DNA from: Mitsuaria sp. GD03876
GTDB lineage: Bacteria > Pseudomonadota > Gammaproteobacteria > Burkholderiales > Burkholderiaceae_C
Direction of reading: 5' to 3'
Length of the DNA stretch: 40,348 nucleotides
Assembly (NCBI RefSeq): GCF_029840635.1
Contig: NZ_JAOCCU010000054.1
Coordinates: 1 to 40,348 of the forward strand
The notes beneath the pieces are model-generated. The model was given only the letters and a program-made list of their open reading frames with translations. It did not search any database and was not told the origin of the DNA. Shown here piece by piece: positions 16,050-24,791 of the stretch. The translations under genes and the position numbers were made by a program. Numbering within the stretch: position 1 is the stretch's first letter; every line of letters starts with the position of its first letter.

Positions 16050-16547
16050 ATGCGAGCCGTTCACCCCGAAGGTCCGAGCCCCGATCCCGCGGTCTATCCG
16101 CTGACGCTCTACTTCGATGGCGCCTGCCCCATCTGCCACGGCGAGATGCACAACCTGATGCTGCGCAACGAGGCCGGGCTGCTTCGCTTCGTGGACATCT
16201 CGACGCCGGGCTTCTCGGAGGTCCCGCCCGGTACCGACCTGCGGGCGCTGATGGACCTGATGCATGCGCGACGCGCCGACGGCCGGCTGGCGATCGGCGC
16301 CGAGGCGATCCGCCTGGCCTATCGCGGCGCGCGGCTCGACGGGCTCGCGCGCGTGATGGACCTGCCGCTGCTGCGCACCTTCTGCGACCGGGCCTATCCG
16401 GTCCTCGCCCGCAACCGCTATCGCATTCCGCGACCGGTCGTGCGGCTGGTCTTCGAGACGGCGCTTCGCCGCGCCGCCGAACGCCGTGCCGGGCGCTCGC
16501 CCTGCCGCGACGGCGCCTGCGACCTGCCGTCGCCTCGCCAGGAGTGA
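16050..16547 (+). CDS. DCC (DUF393) family thiol-disulfide oxidoreductase-like protein
   Basis: A 165-residue protein of the DCC/DUF393 family, related to thioredoxin-fold proteins. The family signature is LYFDGACPICHGEM, with a CxxC pair expected to be redox-active. A second Cys pair lies near the C-terminus (SPCRDGACDL). ATG 16050 is chosen over the ATG at 16026 because a perfect AAGGAGG (16036-16042) sits 7 nt upstream. No signal peptide is seen, so it is probably cytosolic. It is the first gene of the operon and ends 4 bp before the SDR gene. Confidence 0.88.
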   Translation: MRAVHPEGPSPDPAVYPLTLYFDGACPICHGEMHNLMLRNEAGLLRFVDISTPGFSEVPPGTDLRALMDLMHARRADGRLAIGAEAIRLAYRGARLDGLARVMDLPLLRTFCDRAYPVLARNRYRIPRPVVRLVFETALRRAAERRAGRSPCRDGACDLPSPRQE

Positions 16548-16551
16548 GGCC

Positions 16552-17415
16552 ATGAACGTCCTGCTCTGCGGCGCCAGCGGCTTCATCGGCCGGGCGATCG
16601 CGCACGCGCTGCGCGAGGCCGGCCATCAGGTCGTCGAGGGCCGTTCCGCGACGATGGACTTCGCCACCAGCCTGGACCCGGCCACGTGGGCGCCGCGGCT
16701 GGAGGGCATCGACGCGGTGATCAACGCCGTCGGCGTGCTGCGCGACACGCCCGAGCGCCCGATCGACGCGCTGCATCACCGCGCGCCGGCCGCGCTGTTC
16801 CAGGCCTGCGCCGATCGCGGCGTGCGGCGCGTGATCCAGATCTCCGCGCTCGGCATCGAGGGCAACGGCACGCGCTACGCCACGACCAAGCGCGCAGCCG
16901 ACGCCGCGCTGCTGGCGCTGCACCGCGCGGGCCGGCTGGACGTGACGATCGTGCGGCCCAGCATCGTCTTCGGCCGCGCCGGCGCCAGCAGCCGGATGTT
17001 CATGGCGCTGGCACGCCTGCCGGTCCTGATGCTGCCCGCGGAGGCCGCGCGCGCCCGCGTGCAGCCGCTGACGGTGCACGACCTCGGCCAGGCCTGCGCC
17101 GCGCTGGTCGCGCTCAAGGGCCCGGAGCTGATGGAGGCGGTCGGGCCGCGCGCGCTGACGCTGGGGGATTTCATCGTCGAGCTGCGGCGCCAACTGGGCC
17201 GCCTCCCGGCCTGGCGGCTGACGCTGCCGGCGGCGCTGAGCCCCTGGAGCGCGCGTCTCGGCGACCTGCTGCCCTTCCTGCCCTGGGGGAGCGAGACGCT
17301 GTCGCTGCTGCGGACGGACAACACCGGCGACGCGTCGCGCCTGCAATCGCTGCTGACGCGGCCGGCGACACCGATCGAACGTTTCGTGGAGGCCGCATGG
17401 GCATCGGGCGAGTGA
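16552..17415 (+). CDS. NAD(P)-binding SDR/epimerase-like oxidoreductase
   Basis: A 287-residue extended-type SDR. The Rossmann glycine motif LLCGASGFIGRAIA is at the N-terminus, NAVGVLRDT follows as the cofactor-side loop, SALGIEG leads to the active-site pair Tyr-x3-Lys (RYATTKRAAD), and IVRPSIVFGR is the conserved strand after it. It resembles the NDUFA9-like/atypical group that often works beside membrane redox proteins. It starts 4 bp after the DCC stop and overlaps the DoxX-like gene, so it lies in the middle of the operon. Substrate unknown. Confidence 0.88.
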   Translation: MNVLLCGASGFIGRAIAHALREAGHQVVEGRSATMDFATSLDPATWAPRLEGIDAVINAVGVLRDTPERPIDALHHRAPAALFQACADRGVRRVIQISALGIEGNGTRYATTKRAADAALLALHRAGRLDVTIVRPSIVFGRAGASSRMFMALARLPVLMLPAEAARARVQPLTVHDLGQACAALVALKGPELMEAVGPRALTLGDFIVELRRQLGRLPAWRLTLPAALSPWSARLGDLLPFLPWGSETLSLLRTDNTGDASRLQSLLTRPATPIERFVEAAWASGE

Positions 17416-17786
17416 ATTTCCGGCATCGGCGCACGCGCGTCGTGGCGCGGGGCGCGCTGGTCGCGCTGTGGCTGGTGACGGCCGCGGTCAGCCTGATCGG
17501 GCTCGACGGCCAGAGCCGCGCGCTGATGGCGGCGGCCGGCACGCCGGCGGACTGGATCGCGCCGGTCGTCGTGGCGGGCGCGCTGGCGGACCTGCTGATC
17601 GGGCTGGCGATGTGGCGCTGGCACCGGCGCTGGGTCTACCGGCTGGCGGGCGCGACGATGCTCGTCATGACGGCGGTGGCGACGCTGATCCTGCCGGCGC
17701 TGTGGCTGGACCCGCTGGGCTGCCTGACCAAGAACCTGCCCGTGGCGATCCTGCTGCTGATCCTGGACGAGGACGCGCCGGCCTGA
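17397..17786 (+). CDS. DoxX-like family membrane protein
   Basis: A 129-residue inner-membrane protein with four predicted helices (VALWLVTAAVSLIGL, WIAPVVVAGALADLLIGLAMW, LAGATMLVMTAVATLILPALW, NLPVAILLLIL). The DPLGCLTKNLP motif before the last helix is typical of the DoxX-like family linked to SDR genes. ATG 17397, behind GGAGG, overlaps the SDR end by 19 bp; GTG 17412 is an alternative start. Its likely role is a quinone-linked or thiol-linked membrane partner of the DCC/SDR proteins, which is inference. Confidence 0.82.
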   Translation: MGIGRVNFRHRRTRVVARGALVALWLVTAAVSLIGLDGQSRALMAAAGTPADWIAPVVVAGALADLLIGLAMWRWHRRWVYRLAGATMLVMTAVATLILPALWLDPLGCLTKNLPVAILLLILDEDAPA

Positions 17787-17869
17787 GGTCGTCCCGTTCC
17801 TCGACGCCTGGCCCCGCGGCTTCGTCCCTCGCTTCATCCACCGCCGACAACAAGACCCCGGAGGACCTC

Positions 17870-18346
17870 ATGAACAGTTATCTCGTGATCAAGTGGCTGC
17901 ACATCGTGTCGAGCGTGCTGCTGGCGGGCACCGGCTTCGGCTCGGCGTTCTACCTGTTCTTCGCCAACCGCAGCGGCTCGCTGCCGGCGCAGGCGGTGGT
18001 GGCGCGGCTGGTCAAGCGGGCGGACCTGTGGTTCACGACGCCGGCGGTGATCGTGCAGCCGGTGACCGGCGTGTGGCTGGCGTCGCAGGCCGGCTGGCCG
18101 CTGGACACGCCGTGGCTGGCGCTGTCGATCGGGCTCTACCTGGTGGCCGGCGCCTGCTGGCTGCCGGTGCTGTGGCTGCAGATCCAGCTGTCGCGGATGG
18201 CCGACCAGGCGCTGGCCAGCGGCCAGCCGCTGCCGCCGCGCTACTGGCGCTTCGCGCGCTGGTGGGAAGGCCTGGGCTACCCGGCCTTCCTCGCGGTGCT
18301 GGTCGTCTTCTACCTGATGGTCAACAAGCCGATGTTGTGGGGCTAA
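17870..18346 (+). CDS. DUF2269 family integral membrane protein
   Basis: A 158-residue, four-helix inner-membrane protein starting MNSYLVIKWLHIVSSVLLAG. The His in the first helix and FWLAS-type later helices (GVWLASQAGWPL, LVAGACWLPVLWLQIQL, FLAVLVVFYLMVNKP) match DUF2269. GGAGGACCTC precedes the ATG at 17870. It is the last gene of the regulator-DCC-SDR-DoxX unit, 83 bp after the previous stop, so it may have extra control. The conserved His and four-helix layout recall haem- or quinone-binding membrane proteins, but no cofactor can be proved. Confidence 0.85.
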   Translation: MNSYLVIKWLHIVSSVLLAGTGFGSAFYLFFANRSGSLPAQAVVARLVKRADLWFTTPAVIVQPVTGVWLASQAGWPLDTPWLALSIGLYLVAGACWLPVLWLQIQLSRMADQALASGQPLPPRYWRFARWWEGLGYPAFLAVLVVFYLMVNKPMLWG

Positions 18347-18368
18347 GCCGAGAAGTGGCGCCGGGTGC

Positions 18369-19100
18369 TTACTCCACGAACAGGGTGTAAGTCACGGCCT
18401 GCGACATTCCCGGCAACGCACCGCCGAAACTCAGCGTGTGACGGCCACGCGGCAGGGGCTTGAGCATCACGTAATAACCGTTGGACGCGGACGGATAGAG
18501 CCGCGCGCCGCTCGGATGCCGGGTCCAGGCGTTGAAGCATTCCGGGCTGGCCTGGCGATGGCGTTGAAGTCGGTCGTATCGCACGCCGTCGATCTCCAGC
18601 ACCAGCAACTCCGCGCCGTCGGTGATGCGCTCGGCATCGCTCACCACCTTCGCACAAGTGGGTTGCCCCTGGCGCGTCGGCACGACGACGTAGTTGATCA
18701 ACGGAAAAAACAGGTACTTGTCGGCGGGCACGCGGCAGGTCCGCATCGTCCGTGCCGTGCCGTAGGTGCCGGCGAGGAAGAAGACATCGCCGTTCTGCCG
18801 GTTGCCGCACTGCAATCCAGTGCGGTCGGCGACCGGGCTGGTGTCGTTGTCGAAGGACATCGCCCACTCCCACCAGCGCTGCGACCACGCAGCCTGGGAC
18901 ACCCATCCCACCTGCTCATCGGGTCCCAACAGCAGCGAGGCCGCCTCGACCGCTGGCATACCGGTGGATGGGGCCTCGGCCCTGGCCTGCGCCGGCGAAG
19001 GGTCCGGCGTCGCGCCCGCCGCAGTCGTGCCGGCGGCGGCCATTGCCATTCCGATCGCGGCCGTCGCAGCCGCCGATTGCCATCGTGCGTTCATCGTCAT
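18369..19100 (-). CDS. Exported protein of unknown function (RWW-W / LFFPLINY type)
   Basis: A 243-residue secreted protein. Signal peptide about residues 1-30 (AAATAAIGMAMAAAGTTAAGA). ATG 19100 follows GAGGG; a second ATG at 19094 is possible. The mature domain has striking fixed patterns: WSQRWWEWAMSF, SPVADRTGLQCG, GDVFFLAGTYG, RTCRVPADKYLFFPLINYV and a C-terminal GRHTLSFGG beta strand. Four Cys residues are spaced for two disulfides. I recall similar uncharacterised secreted proteins in many proteobacteria but know no activity. It converges with the DUF2269 gene (22 bp gap). Confidence 0.75.
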   Translation of the reverse strand: MTMNARWQSAAATAAIGMAMAAAGTTAAGATPDPSPAQARAEAPSTGMPAVEAASLLLGPDEQVGWVSQAAWSQRWWEWAMSFDNDTSPVADRTGLQCGNRQNGDVFFLAGTYGTARTMRTCRVPADKYLFFPLINYVVVPTRQGQPTCAKVVSDAERITDGAELLVLEIDGVRYDRLQRHRQASPECFNAWTRHPSGARLYPSASNGYYVMLKPLPRGRHTLSFGGALPGMSQAVTYTLFVE

Positions 19101-19169
19101 GAATCCCTCGCCCCCTGGAAGCGGGCGCATTCTCGCCGCGTTGAACGACACCGTGGACATGACCTCCGC

Positions 19170-19175
19170 CACAAT
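19170..19175 (+). promoter_or_regulatory. -10-like CACAAT, 8 nt before ATG
   Basis: CACAAT is followed by 8 nt of C/G and the ATG at 19184; no Shine-Dalgarno is seen. This matches the leaderless-type layout found before other genes of this window. Confidence 0.4.
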
Positions 19176-19183
19176 CCCGCCCC

Positions 19184-19699
19184 ATGAGTTTCGACCCCAC
19201 CCCGATGCTGGACATGGCCAGCCCCGAAGCCAAGCGCGCCTCCTACGACACGCTGGTCGCGCAGACGCAGGCGCTGCTGCACGGCGAGCGCGACCGGATC
19301 GCCAACCTGGCGCAGTTCGCGGCCCTCGTCTTCAACGCCGTGCCGACGCTGAACTGGGCCGGCTTCTACCTGGTGAACCCCGCCGACGGCCAGGAACTGG
19401 TGCTCGGCCCGTTCCAGGGCAAGGTCGCCTGCGTGCGCATCGCCTTCAGCCGCGGCGTCTGCGGCGCCTGCGCGCGCACGCGCGAGGTCCAGTTGGTGGA
19501 AGACGTCCACGCCTTCCCCGGCCACATCGCCTGCGACGCGGCCTCGCGCTCGGAGCTGGTGTTGCCGGTCGTGGCCGGCGGCGCGCTGCGCGGCGTGTTC
19601 GACCTGGACAGCCCCGAGCCCGCCCGCTTCGACGCGATCGACGCCGAGGGCTTCCAGCGCGCGCTGGCCGTGCTGGTCGCCGGCACCGACTGGACCTGA
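19184..19699 (+). CDS. msrC: Free methionine-(R)-sulfoxide reductase (GAF domain)
   Basis: A 171-residue cytosolic GAF-domain enzyme reducing free L-methionine-(R)-sulfoxide, using thioredoxin. The motifs LNWAGFYLV, LVLGPFQGKVACVRI, GVCGACART and GHIACD are diagnostic. C83, C93 and C117 align, offset by one, with the three cysteines of E. coli fRMsr (C84, C94, C118), so it should be active. It starts 8 nt after a -10-like hexamer and ends 4 bp before cpdB, suggesting cotranscription. Confidence 0.95.
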   Translation: MSFDPTPMLDMASPEAKRASYDTLVAQTQALLHGERDRIANLAQFAALVFNAVPTLNWAGFYLVNPADGQELVLGPFQGKVACVRIAFSRGVCGACARTREVQLVEDVHAFPGHIACDAASRSELVLPVVAGGALRGVFDLDSPEPARFDAIDAEGFQRALAVLVAGTDWT

Positions 19700-19703
19700 G
19701 CCC

Positions 19704-21638
<1,935 letters not shown>

Positions 21639-21742
21639 ACGCCCCGCCCCGGACCGCTCCCCCCTCACCGGGTCGCCCGGCCCGGCCCGGCCCGTCTCGT
21701 CTCGCCCATCCCCCGGCGGTGGCGGGCGGGCCCGGAAACGAC

Positions 21743-21765
21743 AACGGCCGCTCAAAGCGGCCGTT
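21743..21765. terminator. Shared hairpin between cpdB and the rod-like gene
   Basis: AACGGCCGCT / AGCGGCCGTT, a perfect 10-bp stem with a 3-nt loop, lies between two convergent genes. T-runs are short on both strands, so it could be a weak bidirectional terminator. Confidence 0.6.
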
Positions 21766-21786
21766 CGTCATTCCGGGGGGTTTGGC

Positions 21787-22092
21787 TCAGACGTGGATGT
21801 CGAGCAGCGCGCCTTCCGCCCGGATCTGCGTCTGCAGCACCCGCAGGTTGCCGACGAAGGCGTAGGTCGCGGATTTCTGCTCGACGATGTCGGCGGCCAG
21901 GTCCGCGCCGGGTTCGGGCAGCTTCTCGACCTTGGTGGTGACGCCGTCGCCGTCCGGGGCCGTCTGGGCCTCGATCCGCTCGCGGCGGTAACCCGGCGTC
22001 GAGGCGTTGGCGACATTGTTCGCGGACGCGCGCAGGCGCTCGTTGGCGGCGGACATGCCGGACAGGGCGGTCGACAGGCTGACGGTGGACAT
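21787..22092 (-). CDS. Orphan flagellar basal-body rod-type protein (FlgC-like)
   Basis: A 101-residue protein with the two halves of a rod protein and almost nothing between them. The N-terminus SLSTALSGMSAANERLRASANNVANASTPGYRRE is the conserved rod/hook signature (ANNVANxxTPGY), and the C-terminal helix DIVEQKSATYAFVGNLRVLQTQ matches the coiled-coil end of FlgB/FlgC-type proteins. ATG 22092 follows GGAAG. FlgC is about 135 residues, so this is shortened in the middle. No other flagellar gene is nearby, but a sigma-28-like promoter lies upstream, tying it to late flagellar regulation. It is probably an accessory axial or structural protein. Confidence 0.8.
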   Translation of the reverse strand: MSTVSLSTALSGMSAANERLRASANNVANASTPGYRRERIEAQTAPDGDGVTTKVEKLPEPGADLAADIVEQKSATYAFVGNLRVLQTQIRAEGALLDIHV

Positions 22093-22171
22093 GGCGTTCT
22101 TCCGGAAACCCGGGGTTCGCGCCTTGCGGTTCCCCTGCGGAACCGGCCTCAAGCGCCCGGGCATGCCGCCG

Positions 22172-22198
22172 TCATCGGCACTTTCCGGACGATCTTTA
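22172..22198 (-). promoter_or_regulatory. Sigma-28 (FliA)-type promoter
   Basis: On the minus strand TAAA, 15 nt, then GCCGATGA matches the FliA consensus TAAA-N15-GCCGATAA with one mismatch and exact spacing. The predicted start is about 72 nt before the ATG of the rod-like gene. Confidence 0.75.
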
Positions 22199-22230
22199 GA
22201 AAAGAATGAGGTTTCGGCCGCTTTTTTTTT

Positions 22231-22278
22231 GATCGGACCCGCCGGACCCGATCGAATGTCGTCCGATCTTCAGATCGG
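22231..22278 (-). terminator. Two short hairpins after the GGDEF gene
   Basis: CCGATC-TTCA-GATCGG (22263-22278) and GATCGG-N11-CCGATC (22231-22253) lie directly downstream of the GGDEF stop. On the minus strand they are followed by A-rich, not T-rich, sequence, so termination is uncertain. Confidence 0.3.
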
Positions 22279-22285
22279 CGACAGA

Positions 22286-23215
22286 TCAGGCGCCGGCGAG
22301 TTCCTCATAGCTGCCGCTGGAGATGAACACCCGGACGCTGTCGCCGCCGGACGCCTTGGCCTCCTCGCAGGCCAGCTGGCCGGCGCCGAGCACCGCATCC
22401 ACCGTGTCCAGCGACGGCTGGAGCTGCACGACGCCGAGGCTCGCCTTGACGCGGGCGCGGTGCAGGCCCCAGCGCAGCCGATAGCCGGCGATGGCCGAAC
22501 GGATCTTCTCCGCGACGATCTGGGCGTAGTGCTGGTCGCAGTCGGGCAGCAGGACGACGAAGTGGTCGTTCTCCATCCGGGCGACGGTGTCCGAGGCGCG
22601 GACCTTGGTGACCAGCATCTGGCCCAGGCCATACAGGAAGTGGTCGGCGACCTCGACGCCCATGCCTTGGATGACGTCGCCGAACTTGTCGATGTCCACG
22701 AACAGCACCGACACCGGCTCGTTGCGGCGGCTGCCGACGTGCTCGGAGAGGCGGCGTTCCATCTCGCGGCGGTTGGACAGCTCGGTGACGTCGTCATGCT
22801 TGGCCGACCAGGTCGGCTGCAGGCGCTGGGTGCGGGCGGCGGTGACGTCGTCGACGACCCACATCGCCTCGCCGGCGGGCTGTTCCCAGTGGACCGGCGT
22901 GGCTTGGAGCCGGCCCCAGAAGCGCGAGCCGTCGCGGCGCACGAACTCCACTTCCTCGTCCAGCGGCCGCCCGGCGCCGAAGGCGGCGCCCATCCGGGCG
23001 TGCAGCGCCTGGTGCGAGGCATCGGAGACGACCGCGGCGCGCTGGTCGGTGCCGGTGAGGTCGGTGTCGTCGCCGTGGCCGAAGAGGTGGTTGAAATGCT
23101 CGCTGACCACCTCGAAGCGGCCGGCGGCCACGAAGGCCACCGCCAGCGGCGCCCGTACCAGCATCGCCCGCATGCGGGCGGCGATCGGATCGGCGGCGTC
23201 GTGTTGGGATTGCAT
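22286..23215 (-). CDS. PAS-GGDEF protein with degenerate GGDEF and intact RxxD I-site
   Basis: A 309-residue cytosolic signalling protein: PAS domain about residues 15-130 (PLAVAFVAAGRFEVVSEHFNHLFG ... EVEFVRRDGSRFWG), then a GGDEF domain from about 140. The metal-binding strand VLFVDIDKFGDVIQGMG is present, but the signature loop reads ENDHF (E215-F219) in place of GGDEF, losing both Gly and the catalytic Glu/Asp. The allosteric I-site RASD (R206-D209), five residues ahead, is intact. It probably binds c-di-GMP rather than makes it. CAGGAG lies upstream of the ATG. No EAL domain is present. It lies in the same orientation as, and just upstream of, the sigma-28-linked rod-like gene. Confidence 0.88.
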   Translation of the reverse strand: MQSQHDAADPIAARMRAMLVRAPLAVAFVAAGRFEVVSEHFNHLFGHGDDTDLTGTDQRAAVVSDASHQALHARMGAAFGAGRPLDEEVEFVRRDGSRFWGRLQATPVHWEQPAGEAMWVVDDVTAARTQRLQPTWSAKHDDVTELSNRREMERRLSEHVGSRRNEPVSVLFVDIDKFGDVIQGMGVEVADHFLYGLGQMLVTKVRASDTVARMENDHFVVLLPDCDQHYAQIVAEKIRSAIAGYRLRWGLHRARVKASLGVVQLQPSLDTVDAVLGAGQLACEEAKASGGDSVRVFISSGSYEELAGA

Positions 23216-23309
23216 GTCGTCTCCTGGGCAATGGCGATGGTGTACCCGTTTTGCCGGGGCCTGGGAACCCCGGAGAGGACCCGGTTCCGGGGAGCCGGGC
23301 CCGCGCCCG

Positions 23310-24767
23310 TCAGGGCGGCGGCGGCGCGATCTGCTCGGCCCAGTCGTACAGCGCCGACAGGATCTCCTGGCCGCGTTCGTCTTCCGTGTCGTCGGCCGCC
23401 TGGCCCAGCGCGTCCAGGCGCTCGAAGAAGGCCTCCAGCGTCTGCGCCCCGCCCTCGCCCAGGTGCAGCCGGGCCGCGCGATGGTGCTCCCAGCGCGCCT
23501 GCTCGTCGCCGCTCAGGCTGTCGGGGAAGTTGCGCGCCCGGTAGCGGAACAGGATCTCCTCCAGCCGCGCGTCCTCGAAGGCCACCTTGCCCTGCGCGAC
23601 GCGGTCGGCCAGCGCCTCGGGCGACAGCCCGCGCAGCCGTTCCAGCGAACGCCGGTCGTCGTTCGAGACGAAACCGCCGTACAGGTCCTCGTCGACGTCG
23701 ACGCCGCCCTCGCCCGCCGGCCGGTGGAACACCTGCTTCCAGCGTCCGGCCATTTCCGCGCCGCGCGCGGCCAGCGTCTCCGCGTGGGCCAGGCCCTGGG
23801 CGATGTCCAGGCCCCAGCGCGCGGCCATCTCCGGCGACAGGATCTTCAGCGACGAGATGACGATCGGCGACTTGTTCACGTGGATCGTCTTGATCGGCAG
23901 CCGGGTGACGCCCTCGGGCAGCTCGTCCTGCTTGGTGTACAGGCGCTGCCGGATCGCCTCGGCGTCCAGCGTCAGCAGCTCGGCGGGGTCGGTGCCCAGG
24001 TCCCAGACGATCAGCTCGTTCTTGTTGGTCGGGTGCGCGGCCAGCGGCCAGACCAGCGCGATGCAGCCGCGGTCCGGCCCGTACATGCCCGAGACATGCA
24101 GGAAGGGCCGGTTCGTGCCGATCTCGGCCCAGACGGCGTCCTTGCGGCGGAGCTTCAGGCAGAACTCCCACAGCCGGGGCTGCTGCGCCTTGATCAGCCG
24201 CGCCAGCGCGATCGTGGCGTGCACGTCGGACAGCGCGTCGTGCGCCGCCTCGTGCGCCAGCCCGTTCGCCGCGGTCAGGTGCTCCAGCTTGAACGACGGC
24301 CGCCCGTCCTCATGCTTCGGCCACGCGATGCCCTCGGGCCGCAGCGCGTAGGCGCAGCGCACGACGTCCAGCAGGTCCCAGCGGCCGCAGTCGTTCTGCC
24401 ACTCGCGCCCGTAGGGATCGATCAGGTTGCGCCAGAACAGGAAGCGGGTGACCTCGTCGTCGAAGCGGATCGTGTTGTAGCCCAGCCCCACGGTGCCGGG
24501 CTGCGACAGCTCGGCGTGGATCGCCGCGGCGAAGCGGTGCTCGGGCAGGCCCTGCTCGGCGCAGGCCTGCGGCAGGATGCCGGTCAGCAGGCAGGACTCG
24601 GGATCGGGGAGCGAGTCGGTCGGCGGCTGGCAGAAGACCATCAGCGGCTCGCCGATCTCGTTCAGCGCGGCATCGGTGCGGATGCCGGCGAACTGCGCCG
24701 GGCGGTCGCGGCGCGGCACGCGTCCGAAGGTCTCGTAGTCGTGCCAGTAGAAAGTCATCTCATGCAT
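23310..24767 (-). CDS. sbcB: Exodeoxyribonuclease I
   Basis: A 485-residue 3'-5' single-strand DNase used in recombination and mismatch repair. Domains in order: DnaQ-like exonuclease (FYWHDYETFGRVPRRDRPAQFAGIRTD; VGLGYNTIRFDDEVTRFLFWRNL; AHDALSDVHATIALARLI), then the SH3-like and C-terminal helical ExoI domains (LPIKTIHVNKSPIV; LEEILFRYRARNFPDSLS). These match E. coli SbcB throughout. The start at 24767 is preferred because a -10-like TATCGT ends 8 nt before it; ATG 24758 is an alternative. It is divergent from the CPBP protease gene, with start codons 24 bp apart. Confidence 0.95.
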   Translation of the reverse strand: MHEMTFYWHDYETFGRVPRRDRPAQFAGIRTDAALNEIGEPLMVFCQPPTDSLPDPESCLLTGILPQACAEQGLPEHRFAAAIHAELSQPGTVGLGYNTIRFDDEVTRFLFWRNLIDPYGREWQNDCGRWDLLDVVRCAYALRPEGIAWPKHEDGRPSFKLEHLTAANGLAHEAAHDALSDVHATIALARLIKAQQPRLWEFCLKLRRKDAVWAEIGTNRPFLHVSGMYGPDRGCIALVWPLAAHPTNKNELIVWDLGTDPAELLTLDAEAIRQRLYTKQDELPEGVTRLPIKTIHVNKSPIVISSLKILSPEMAARWGLDIAQGLAHAETLAARGAEMAGRWKQVFHRPAGEGGVDVDEDLYGGFVSNDDRRSLERLRGLSPEALADRVAQGKVAFEDARLEEILFRYRARNFPDSLSGDEQARWEHHRAARLHLGEGGAQTLEAFFERLDALGQAADDTEDERGQEILSALYDWAEQIAPPPP

Positions 24768-24775
24768 GGGGCGGC

Positions 24776-24784
24776 ACGATACCT
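24776..24784. promoter_or_regulatory. Divergent overlapping -10 elements, sbcB / CPBP protease
   Basis: ACGATACCT contains TATCGT on the minus strand (24781-24776), 8 nt before the sbcB ATG, and ATACCT on the plus strand, 7 nt before the ATG at 24792. Only 24 bp separate the two start codons, so no room is left for a ribosome site on either side. Confidence 0.5.
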
Positions 24785-24791
24785 CAGCCTC

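Noticed and set aside
22587-24791. Long upstream extension of the CPBP protease frame
   Set aside because: It runs antisense through sbcB and the GGDEF gene; the true protein starts near 24792.
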